The notes beneath the pieces are model-generated. The model did not search any database. It was not told where the DNA came from and saw only the letters and a program-made list of their open reading frames with translations. DNA of 39,164 bases from an uncultured Clostridia bacterium (GTDB lineage Bacteria > Bacillota > Clostridia > Oscillospirales > Ruminococcaceae), in the NCBI GenBank assembly GCA_947177735.1, contig CAMWVP010000011.1, positions 1 through 39,164 of the forward strand. Reading direction: 5' to 3'. Numbering within the stretch: the first letter of the stretch is position 1; the number at the start of each line of letters is the position of its first letter. Shown here one piece after another: positions 32,530 through 39,164 of this stretch. Made by a program: the position numbers and the translations under genes.

Positions 32530-33643
32530 GATCAATCCGTTATTTGATGCAGTGAGTGAGATCGATGATAAAACCGTTGCCGATTTCATTCCGAAATATA
32601 AAACTAAGCCGCGAAAAGCTTTGAAGATCGCTGTCATTACCGTTGCCGCGGCGCTGCTGCTCGGAACTACTGCCGCTGCCACGACACTTGGCGACAACCC
32701 CATCGTCAAGATAAATAACAATCAGGTTGTTCCATTGCATTCGAGCTACGTCGACGAGAACGGCTGGACTGTTGAGACTACCGCGGTGAGGCTGCCTTTT
32801 GATACAACCTGCTATACGCCCGTCGGAGAAGTCAGGGCGGTATTTGACAGCGAGCTTCACGAGGACGGTATCTACGACGAGCTCGGCGTTCGGCTGGACG
32901 ATGTCTCCAACGGTATAAATTTTTACATTAACGCGGAAAAAAACGGGGAAATACCCATGACTCTCATGCATGGGTGTTACTATGACAATTATCATCAGCA
33001 TGAAACAATTACTCCCGAGGGTGAAATAATCATTGAATTTTGGCAGGATCCTATTCAGGCATTGGAGAGCGCGAACAGGGAAAGCATGACTGTTGATGAG
33101 AAGCTCGAGGAGTGGAGGCGATATGGGAACGACTTTTTGGAGTACGGCGGCTTTGAACACCCGTCTATGCGCGAATTGTATGAATCCGGTTCAGGAGTCT
33201 CTGTCGGTTCCGCCGACGTGCATAAGTTTGAAAGCACTCCGAGCGAGGCGATGAAGCTGTACGGATACGCTCCCGTTTCAATGGACGGCTGCTCCGAAAA
33301 GGCGGGAATGACCGCCGTTATGTACAAGGGCACCGATAACGATACGGGAGAATACACGATATTTCAGCAGATGTTTGTTTATACGCTTGTCGATGAGCAG
33401 AGCGGCGCAGAAATTGTGTTCACGGTATGGCGGTCGGCGGAGAATAAGGACACATACACCGATCACTTTGATTTTGAGTACGAGTATATTCAGCTTAACA
33501 CCGGAACGCAAGCGCGTTTGCACCAAAGCGCGGATAACTCCTATATCCTCGAATTTGAGAAGGACGGAGCGGCTTACGGATTACAGCTTGGTCGCGAACG
33601 CAATTTAGCGGAGTCTATTCTGGAAAAAATGGAGCTGCTGTAA
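32522..33643 (+). CDS. Single-pass membrane anti-sigma-like protein, module 2
   Basis: This 373-residue protein shares with the module 1 protein the start MNKINPLFDAVSEIDD, a basic stretch (KTKPRK) and one transmembrane helix (about residues 37-58, AVITVAAALLLGTTAAATTL). Its outside domain of about 310 residues is different and longer, with many acidic residues and Tyr. An anti-sigma role is inferred from the gene overlap with the sigma factor and the membrane layout; I do not recognise the sensor domain and cannot name a ligand. The ATG at 32522 follows GAAAGGGG. Confidence 0.7.
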   Translation: MNKINPLFDAVSEIDDKTVADFIPKYKTKPRKALKIAVITVAAALLLGTTAAATTLGDNPIVKINNNQVVPLHSSYVDENGWTVETTAVRLPFDTTCYTPVGEVRAVFDSELHEDGIYDELGVRLDDVSNGINFYINAEKNGEIPMTLMHGCYYDNYHQHETITPEGEIIIEFWQDPIQALESANRESMTVDEKLEEWRRYGNDFLEYGGFEHPSMRELYESGSGVSVGSADVHKFESTPSEAMKLYGYAPVSMDGCSEKAGMTAVMYKGTDNDTGEYTIFQQMFVYTLVDEQSGAEIVFTVWRSAENKDTYTDHFDFEYEYIQLNTGTQARLHQSADNSYILEFEKDGAAYGLQLGRERNLAESILEKMELL

Positions 33644-33649
33644 ATTAAA

Positions 33650-33684
33650 TACAAAAAATTCCCCCCGATCACTCGGGGGGAATC
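33650..33684. terminator. Bidirectional terminator between module 2 and nifJ
   Basis: ATTCCCCCCG pairs with CGGGGGGAAT around ATCACT. On the minus strand it is followed by TTTTTTGTATTT, so it ends nifJ well. On the plus strand the T-run is poor (CTGTTATT), so it may also serve module 2 but less strongly. Confidence 0.88.
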
Positions 33685-33702
33685 TGTTATTCACTTGGTG
33701 AA

Positions 33703-36700
33703 TTACTTTTCAAACTCTTCCTTGTATGCCTTCTGCATCTCAACAAGGTGATCGTACTTAGCCTTGGAGTTTGCAACTGCCTTGTCGAACAGTACGGTAG
33801 CTCTGTCGGGGTTAGCACGCATGAGCGAGTTGTAACGTACCTCTCTCATCATGAACGCCTTGTAGTCGCCTGTAGGAGCCTTGCTGTCGAGCGTGAACGG
33901 AGACTTGCCCTCGTCGGCGAGCGCGGGATTGAAGCGGAACAGATGCCAGTAACCCGCCTCAACAGCTTCCTTCTCAACCTGCTGAGCGATTGTCAGACCG
34001 CCCTTGATACCGTGGTTGATACACGGAGCGTATGCGATGATCAGCGAAGGTCCGTCATAAGCCTCAGCCTCTGCGATAGCCTTGAGCGTCTGGTTTCTGT
34101 CGGCGCCCATTGCGATCTGAGCAACGTATACATAACCGTAGCTCATTGCGATACCCGCGAGATCCTTCTTCTTAACGTCCTTACCGCCCGCAGCGAACTG
34201 CGCAACAGCGCCTACGTTCGTAGCCTTGGAAGCCTGACCGCCGGTGTTGGAGTAAACCTCGGTATCGAATACGAAGATGTTTACGTTCTTGCCGGAAGCG
34301 ATAACGTGGTCAAGTCCGCCGTAACCAATATCGTAAGCCCAGCCGTCGCCGCCGAAGATCCACTGGCTCTTCTTGGAGAGGTAGCTCTTGAGCTTGAGCA
34401 CTTCCTTGACTGCGGGCTCGTTATTGCACTGGCAGTTCTCGAATGCCTCAACGAGGTTCTTGGTAGCCTCTGCGTTAGCCTTGCCGTCGTTCTCGGTCTT
34501 GAAGTACTCGTCGATGAGACCCTTAGCCTTTTCGTGACCGTCAAGCGCCGCGATCTCCTTCAGCTTGCTCTGCGCTCTCTTGCGGAGAGTATCCTGAGCC
34601 AGGAACATACCGAGACCGAATTCAGCGTTGTCCTCGAACAGGGAGTTCGCCCAAGCGGGACCGTGACCTGCCTTGTTGGTGGTGTACGGAGTGGAGGGCT
34701 CGGAGCCTGCCCAGATAGAGGAGCAGCCCGTTGCGTTCGCGATATACATTCTGTCGCCGAACAGCTGAGTGATGAGCTTAGCATACGGAGTCTCGCCGCA
34801 GCCTGCGCACGCGCCGGAGAATTCGAGCAGCGGCTGCTTGAACTGAGCGCCCTTAACGGTGGAATCCTTGAACTTCTCAACGGCAGCGTCGTTGGAGTTG
34901 TCGTTAGCCACAGCGTAGTCGAAGAACTTCTGCTGCTCCATAGCCTCCTCGATGGGAGTCATAACGAGAGCGTTCTTAGCCTTATCCTTAGCGCCTGCGG
35001 GGCAGATGTTAGCGCAAACGCCGCAGCCCGTGCAGTCCAACGTAGAAATAGCCATTGTGAACTTCATACCGGGCATTCCGGTAGCGTCCTTGACAGCGGT
35101 GCCGGCGGGCAGCTTGGCAGCCTGCTCGTCGCTGTATACGAACGGACGGATAACAGCGTGCGGACATACCATTGCGCACTGGTTACACTGGATACAGTTC
35201 TCGGGAATCCACTTGGGAACGTCAACCGCGATGCCGCGCTTCTCGAATGCAGCGGAGCCCTGCGGGAATGTGCCGTCCGCGATGTCCACGAAGGTGGAAA
35301 CGGGAAGCTTGTCGCCGCGCTGAGCGTTTACGGGAACCTGAATGTTGTTTACAAAGTCAACGAGGAACTTGTTGTCGCCCTCGAAGTGCGGGTGAACCAG
35401 CTCGCCCGTGCAATCAGCCCAAGCAGCGGGAACGTCTACCTTGACAACCGCGCCCGCGCCCTGATCGATAGCGGCGTAGTTCATGTTTACGATGTCCTCG
35501 CCCTTCTTGCCGAACGAAGCGAGAGCCTTTTCCTTCATATACTTCACAGCGTCATCAGCGGGGATGATGTTCGCCAGCTTGAAGAACGCGGACTGAAGAA
35601 CGGTATTCGTTCTGTTGCCCAGACCGATCTCCTTGGCGATCTTGATCGCGTTGATGATGTAGAAGTTGATGTTGTTCTTAGCGATATAAGCCTTTACGGG
35701 CGCGGGGAGCTTCTCGTCGAGCTCTTCAACGCTCCACTGGCAGTTCAGCAGGAACGTGCCGCCCGGGATAACGTCCTCGACCATATCGTACTTGTCGATA
35801 TAAGAGGGGTTATGGCAGGCAACGAAGTTCGCCTTGTTTACGAAGTAGGTCGACTTGATGGGGCTCTTACCGAATCTCAGGTGAGAGATCGTTACGCCGC
35901 CCGACTTCTTGGAGTCGTATGCGAAGTATGCCTGCGCGTACATATCGGTGTGGTCGCCGATGATCTTGATGGAGTTCTTGTTCGCGCCGACAGTACCGTC
36001 GGAGCCGAGACCCCAGAACTTACAGCAGGTAGTGCCCTCGGGAGTGGTGTTCGGATTCTCGGTGATAGCGAGCGACAGATTGGTAACATCGTCCTCGATA
36101 CCGATCGTGAAGATGGGCTTCTCCTTGTTGTTGTAGACCGCGATGATCTGCGCGGGGTTGCAGTCCTTGGAACCGAGACCGTAGCGTCCGCTGAATACGG
36201 GAACGTCGTTGAACTTGTTCTCGCGCTTGAGAGCAGCAACAACGTCGAGGAACAGAGGCTCGCCGAGAGAGCCGGGCTCCTTGGTTCTGTCAAGAACGGT
36301 GATCTTCTTAGCCGTCGCGGGGATAGCCGAAACGAATGCCGAAGATACGAACGGTCTGTAAAGTCTTACCTTAACGAGACCTACCTTGCGTCCCTGTGCC
36401 ATCATATAGTCGATAGTCTCCTCAATGGTGTCGCAAACGGAGCCCATAGCAACGATAACTTCCTCCGCGTCGGGAGCGCCGTAGTAGTTGAACAGCTTGT
36501 AGTCGGTGCCGATCTCCGCGTTTACCTTGTCCATATACTCGGTAACTATGTTCGGGATATTCTCGTAGTACTTGTTGCAAGCCTCGCGAGCCTGGAAGAA
36601 GATGTCGGGGTTCTGTGCGGTACCGTGGAGCACGGGCTGCTCGGGGTTGAGCGCCTTGTCGCGGAACGCCTGGATAGCATCCCAGTCAACCATCTTAGCG

Positions 36701-37272
36701 AGGGTATCGTAGTCCCAAACCTCGATCTTCTGGATCTCGTGAGAGGTTCTGAAGCCGTCGAAGAAGTGCAGGAACGGAACTCTGCCCTTGATAGTCGAAA
36801 GGTGAGCGACAGCGCCGAGATCCATTACCTCCTGCGGGTTGGTCGAGCAGAGCATAGCGTAGCCTGTCTGGCGGCAAGCGTAGATATCGCTGTGGTCGCC
36901 GAAGATAGACAGCGCGTGGGAAGCTACCGCACGAGCCGAAACGTGGATAACGGACGGAAGCAGCTCGCCCGCGATCTTGTACATATTGGGTATCATCAGG
37001 AGCAAGCCCTGAGAAGCAGTGTAGGTGGTAGTAAGCGCACCTGCGGAGAGGGAGCCGTGAACCGCGCCCGCTGCACCTGCCTCGGACTGCATTTCTACAA
37101 CCTTAACCTGCTCGCCGAAAATATTCTTTCTTCCTGCCGTTGCCCAGGAATCCGTGACCTCCGCCATAACGGACGAAGGGGTGATGGGGTAAATAGCCGC
37201 CAAGTCGGTAAACGCGTAAGACACGTGACCTGCCGCGTTGTTACCATCCATCGTTAACTTTTTTCTAGCCAT
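33703..37272 (-). CDS. nifJ: Pyruvate:ferredoxin (flavodoxin) oxidoreductase
   Basis: PFOR oxidises pyruvate with CoA to acetyl-CoA and CO2 and reduces ferredoxin, a central step of anaerobic fermentation. The 1189-residue single-chain enzyme has all domains. The N-terminal pyruvate site (AAIYPITPSSVMAE) is near residue 30. Two ferredoxin-type clusters are at about residues 690 (CIQCNQCAMVCP) and 745 (CTGCGVCANICPAG). The thiamine diphosphate domain has CAGCGETPYAKL near 820, GDGWAYDIGYGG near 974 and DTEVYSNTGGQ. The ATG at 37272 is chosen because AGGAGG precedes it and the protein then begins MARKKLTMDGNNAAG, the usual form; a longer frame adds 18 unlikely residues. It is transcribed alone, convergent with the ECF module. 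Confidence 0.97.
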   Translation of the reverse strand: MARKKLTMDGNNAAGHVSYAFTDLAAIYPITPSSVMAEVTDSWATAGRKNIFGEQVKVVEMQSEAGAAGAVHGSLSAGALTTTYTASQGLLLMIPNMYKIAGELLPSVIHVSARAVASHALSIFGDHSDIYACRQTGYAMLCSTNPQEVMDLGAVAHLSTIKGRVPFLHFFDGFRTSHEIQKIEVWDYDTLAKMVDWDAIQAFRDKALNPEQPVLHGTAQNPDIFFQAREACNKYYENIPNIVTEYMDKVNAEIGTDYKLFNYYGAPDAEEVIVAMGSVCDTIEETIDYMMAQGRKVGLVKVRLYRPFVSSAFVSAIPATAKKITVLDRTKEPGSLGEPLFLDVVAALKRENKFNDVPVFSGRYGLGSKDCNPAQIIAVYNNKEKPIFTIGIEDDVTNLSLAITENPNTTPEGTTCCKFWGLGSDGTVGANKNSIKIIGDHTDMYAQAYFAYDSKKSGGVTISHLRFGKSPIKSTYFVNKANFVACHNPSYIDKYDMVEDVIPGGTFLLNCQWSVEELDEKLPAPVKAYIAKNNINFYIINAIKIAKEIGLGNRTNTVLQSAFFKLANIIPADDAVKYMKEKALASFGKKGEDIVNMNYAAIDQGAGAVVKVDVPAAWADCTGELVHPHFEGDNKFLVDFVNNIQVPVNAQRGDKLPVSTFVDIADGTFPQGSAAFEKRGIAVDVPKWIPENCIQCNQCAMVCPHAVIRPFVYSDEQAAKLPAGTAVKDATGMPGMKFTMAISTLDCTGCGVCANICPAGAKDKAKNALVMTPIEEAMEQQKFFDYAVANDNSNDAAVEKFKDSTVKGAQFKQPLLEFSGACAGCGETPYAKLITQLFGDRMYIANATGCSSIWAGSEPSTPYTTNKAGHGPAWANSLFEDNAEFGLGMFLAQDTLRKRAQSKLKEIAALDGHEKAKGLIDEYFKTENDGKANAEATKNLVEAFENCQCNNEPAVKEVLKLKSYLSKKSQWIFGGDGWAYDIGYGGLDHVIASGKNVNIFVFDTEVYSNTGGQASKATNVGAVAQFAAGGKDVKKKDLAGIAMSYGYVYVAQIAMGADRNQTLKAIAEAEAYDGPSLIIAYAPCINHGIKGGLTIAQQVEKEAVEAGYWHLFRFNPALADEGKSPFTLDSKAPTGDYKAFMMREVRYNSLMRANPDRATVLFDKAVANSKAKYDHLVEMQKAYKEEFEK

Positions 37273-37317
37273 TGGATTTTTTCCTCCTAAATACATAGTA
37301 TTATTATCGGCAATCGT

Positions 37318-37329
37318 GTTGTACACAAC
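37318..37329. promoter_or_regulatory. Possible operator in the nifJ leader
   Basis: GTTGTACACAAC is a 12-base inverted repeat (GTTGT/ACAAC), about 20 bases downstream of the nifJ -10 box, where a repressor could block transcription. It does not match the Rex consensus TTGTTAA-N4-TTAACAA, so no regulator can be named. Confidence 0.35.
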
Positions 37330-37349
37330 TACCGCATATTACACTTTAT

Positions 37350-37378
37350 ATTGTATCACACTTTTTTGTAAATTGCAA
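37350..37378 (-). promoter_or_regulatory. Sigma-A promoter of nifJ
   Basis: The minus strand has TTGCAA at 37378-37373, a 17-base spacer and TACAAT at 37355-37350. A leader of about 70 bases follows before the nifJ start. Confidence 0.85.
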
Positions 37379-37474
37379 TATAATTCCAAAAAATTTTTCG
37401 GAAATTTCGTGCATTTTTGCTTAAAAATGTATATTTTTCACCGAAAAGGAAAGGACTGCCGGTCGGGCAGCCCT

Positions 37475-37611
37475 CGCAGACTGTCGATAAACCCTCATCT
37501 GCGTCGTCAGCGGTACGGCGGCAGCCACAAAGGCTAGCCGCCGTACCGAGGTTGACCGCGAAGCGGTCATTCGTCCTAGCATCTGAGGGCTTCTCGACAG
37601 TCTGAATGCGG
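37475..37611. repeat. Compound inverted-repeat element with copies C and D of the dispersed repeat
   Basis: Copy D (37475-37506, inverted, GCAGACTGTCGATAAACCCT) and copy C (37570-37611, direct, GGGCTTCTCGACAGTCTG) form the ends of an inverted repeat of about 137 bases. Inside lie a long hairpin (37511-37548, CGGTACGGCGGC pairing with GCCGCCGTACCG, with an inner AGCC/GGCT) and a GAA-triloop hairpin (37553-37569). There is no transposase and no meaningful reading frame. It looks like a small non-autonomous or structural repeat element. Copies A and B near 0.9 kb share its end sequence. Confidence 0.7.
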
Positions 37612-37675
37612 ATCTTTTTTACAGGCTGAAAGAGCTGCCGAACGGGGCAGCCCTTGAAAATATTTCCGAAATCTT

Positions 37676-37708
37676 ATTGTTTCTCCCGCCGCAGGCGGGG
37701 GAAACAAT
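37676..37708. repeat. Hairpin related to the one at 30197 (repeat family copy 2)
   Basis: ATTGTTTCTCCCGCC pairs with GGCGGGGGAAACAAT (one G-U pair) around a three-base loop. The outer arms are those of the hairpin at 30197-30233, while the inner stem and loop differ. It lies 28 bases after the stop of the lipoprotein gene on the minus strand. A second stem-loop with GAGCTGCC/GGGCAGCCC stands at about 37631-37653. One of these may end the lipoprotein transcript, but no clean U-run follows either. Confidence 0.75.
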
Positions 37709-37736
37709 AAAAAAGATGAAATTGGTGGAGCGATAC

Positions 37737-39011
37737 TTATTGCAGGATAATTATTTTGGTGCAGATCATTTGCCCGGGGAATGTTTCGAGAACGGTTTCG
37801 TATTGAACGAGCACCGCCGTTCCGGGGGTTAAGTCGTCCTCGGAGGCGGGCGTGCCGTCCTCGAAAACTATTTCCGCTTTCTCCGTATTCAAAAAATCCA
37901 TGGTTATGTGGCGGTTACCGTCGTAATCGATATAGATATCTCTCTTGTGCTCGTCTGTGTTGTAATATGTCATATAGCTGATCATCAAGCCGTTTATATC
38001 CGTCATTATGCCATAAACCATTTCGTTGGGTATGCCATCCTCATACTCCAACGGCAATCTGTCGCCATACTTCCTTTCCTGTTCATAGTACGCGTCAAAC
38101 CCATCCAATACGGGCTGCTCTTCGGGTTCGGTCACGGGCGGTTTATACTCAAGTACTCCGCCGTCGGGATAGGGCAGATAAGTCTCAACGCCGCCGCTGG
38201 GGAATTTCGTGACCGTCACGCCGTCGGGGTAATACGTTATCACCGAGCCGTCCTCGAGCGTCTCGTCATACGGAGACTCGGCGGGCGAGGGCTTAACGTC
38301 GAGGATCGTGATCTTGGTGCAGAATGCCTGTCCGGGAAAGCTGCACAATACCTCGCCCGTAGTCTCGAACAGTATCGCCGTACCCGTTTTCAGGTCGTCC
38401 TCCGAAGCGGGCGAGCCGTCCTCGAACGCGATCTTTGCGTTGCTTGTGAGAAGTAACAATGCCGTTAGGCTGTCATCCTCGGTAAGATAGGTAACAAGTC
38501 CGCTGCCGCCCGTGACTATCGTAAGATCGCCGTGCAGGTCATCTCTCAGCGGCATTGCGTTATTGAAAAGCTCCGCTCCCGAGTACGGGCAGATATCGTC
38601 CTTGCTTTCAAATTGAAGCTGGATTATGCGGTCGTCAAAGGTGCGGTACTGCCGATAGTCGGTACAGCCAAACGCCGCCGTCGAGCCCAGGGTATCCAGT
38701 ATCTCGCCGTAGGTCATGCCCGCGGTGATCTGCTCGAGCTTATGATAGCCTACCGTTCTCGTATTGGCGAACAATTCGTTGTCAACGGCTCCGCCGTCGT
38801 TTGCCGGGGAGAACGCGCCGGTTCCGGCATAGCTTGCGTCAGCGCCGCCGACAGAGGCCGGTCCCCGTGATCCGTCGGCATTCGAGATGTTCGGGGCGCG
38901 CGATGCGTCCGTATCTCCGAAGCCAGCGCCGTACGGTGCGTTATTTTCCGCGCAGCCCGTGAGCAGCGCCGTAAGTAATGCCGAAACAATGATGATTTTT
39001 TTGTTAAACAT
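37737..39011 (-). CDS. Secreted lipoprotein with a duplicated C-terminal-type domain, function unknown
   Basis: The 424-residue protein begins with a lipoprotein signal peptide (MFNKKIIIVSALLTALLTGC), with Cys20 as the lipidation site. A Gly/Ala/Asp/Asn linker follows to about residue 80, and a folded region with VGYHKLEQITAGMTYGEILD recalls small BamE/SmpA-like modules. Two copies of one domain follow, at residues 192-238 and 378-424. Each has the pattern FEDG(S/T)PASEDDL..GTA, then FPGQ..CTKI.IL. Between them is a Pro/Gly/Tyr-rich stretch (GSVITYYPDGVTVTKFPSGG). The ATG at 39011 follows AGGAAAGGA. I do not recognise the family and assign no function. Confidence 0.8.
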   Translation of the reverse strand: MFNKKIIIVSALLTALLTGCAENNAPYGAGFGDTDASRAPNISNADGSRGPASVGGADASYAGTGAFSPANDGGAVDNELFANTRTVGYHKLEQITAGMTYGEILDTLGSTAAFGCTDYRQYRTFDDRIIQLQFESKDDICPYSGAELFNNAMPLRDDLHGDLTIVTGGSGLVTYLTEDDSLTALLLLTSNAKIAFEDGSPASEDDLKTGTAILFETTGEVLCSFPGQAFCTKITILDVKPSPAESPYDETLEDGSVITYYPDGVTVTKFPSGGVETYLPYPDGGVLEYKPPVTEPEEQPVLDGFDAYYEQERKYGDRLPLEYEDGIPNEMVYGIMTDINGLMISYMTYYNTDEHKRDIYIDYDGNRHITMDFLNTEKAEIVFEDGTPASEDDLTPGTAVLVQYETVLETFPGQMICTKIIILQ

Positions 39012-39164
39012 AAAGTCAGTCCTTTCCTAAAAAGCGTGTTCGTTTGAACGTCCGTGTTATTTCCTCTGTAAATAAGTTCGCAAAAACGCGGCGTATATGT
39101 CGGTATTCTCTAGAGCGTGTTCACATTAACGCTCAACGCCCGTCTTTCGGCGGATTTTCCGCAT
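39012..39164. other. Right edge, upstream of the lipoprotein gene
   Basis: I see no complete gene. GCGTGTTC occurs twice, near 39032 and 39115, the first copy followed by an inverted GTTC/GAAC. On the minus strand an open frame enters from outside or starts at the edge and stops at 39126 after MRKIRRKTGVER. This could be the end of another gene. A weak promoter-like pair (TTGCGA, 17 bases, ATAACA) precedes the lipoprotein gene on the minus strand. Confidence 0.3.

Noticed and set aside
33748-37257. Plus-strand open frame of 1169 codons opposite nifJ
   Set aside because: It is an antisense shadow of a highly biased gene; the translation is Val/Leu/Ser-rich without domains, and nifJ is certain on the other strand.
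37417-37605. Plus-strand frames of 62 and 99 codons between nifJ and the lipoprotein gene
   Set aside because: They run through inverted repeats and the nifJ promoter region and have no credible start site.
1-39164. CRISPR array, tRNA or rRNA genes, complete insertion sequence
   Set aside because: I saw no regularly spaced repeats with unique spacers, no tRNA or rRNA core sequences and no complete transposase gene.

Overview
The window looks like part of the chromosome of a motile, anaerobic, Gram-positive member of the Clostridia, most likely a Ruminococcaceae/Oscillospiraceae-type gut bacterium. This is an inference. It rests on a tryptophan T-box in front of trpE, a single-chain pyruvate:ferredoxin oxidoreductase, a Bacillus/Clostridium-type flagellar operon with FliY, CheC and CheD, strong Shine-Dalgarno sequences, and many TTG and GTG starts. 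The genus cannot be fixed from the sequence alone.

Layout. (1) Positions 1-751, minus strand: the first 127 codons of trpE, behind a T-box riboswitch with a UGG (Trp) specifier, an intrinsic terminator and a sigma-A promoter. (2) Positions 832-1215: a non-coding stretch with two copies of a short repeat and several small hairpins. (3) Positions 1216-28871, plus strand: one flagellar operon of about 27.6 kb, from a sigma-A promoter to a strong terminator. The order is flgB-flgC-fliE-fliF-fliG-fliH-fliI-fliJ-fliK-flgD-(TIGR02530-type gene)-flgE-flbD-motA-motB-fliM-fliY-cheY-fliO-fliP-fliQ-fliR-flhB-flhA-fliA-type sigma-flgF-flgG-cheC-cheD. It encodes the rod, MS ring, C ring, export apparatus, hook, stator, the late flagellar sigma factor and phospho-CheY phosphatases. 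fliL, flhF, flhG and the core chemotaxis genes (cheA, cheW, cheB, cheR) are not in it, nor are flagellin and the filament genes. (4) Positions 28881-30056: a major facilitator transporter. (5) Positions 30287-33643: two tandem, duplicated modules, each an ECF sigma factor overlapping a single-pass membrane anti-sigma-like protein. Both have the same kind of promoter. Between them, on the minus strand, is a probable structured non-coding RNA gene with a consensus promoter and terminator. (6) Positions 33650-37378, minus strand: nifJ (PFOR) with its promoter and terminator. (7) Positions 37437-37710: a cluster of inverted repeats and hairpins related to those in (2) and (5). (8) Positions 37737-39011, minus strand: a lipoprotein with a duplicated domain.

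The features most worth a second look are the 583-residue FlgG homologue, in which the rod/hook beta-module is repeated in tandem; the minus-strand ncRNA between the two ECF modules; the twin ECF/anti-sigma modules with unrelated sensor domains; a family of perfect hairpins with a GAA triloop on a CGC/GCG neck but different arms; and strong hairpins on both sides of the hook gene flgE.
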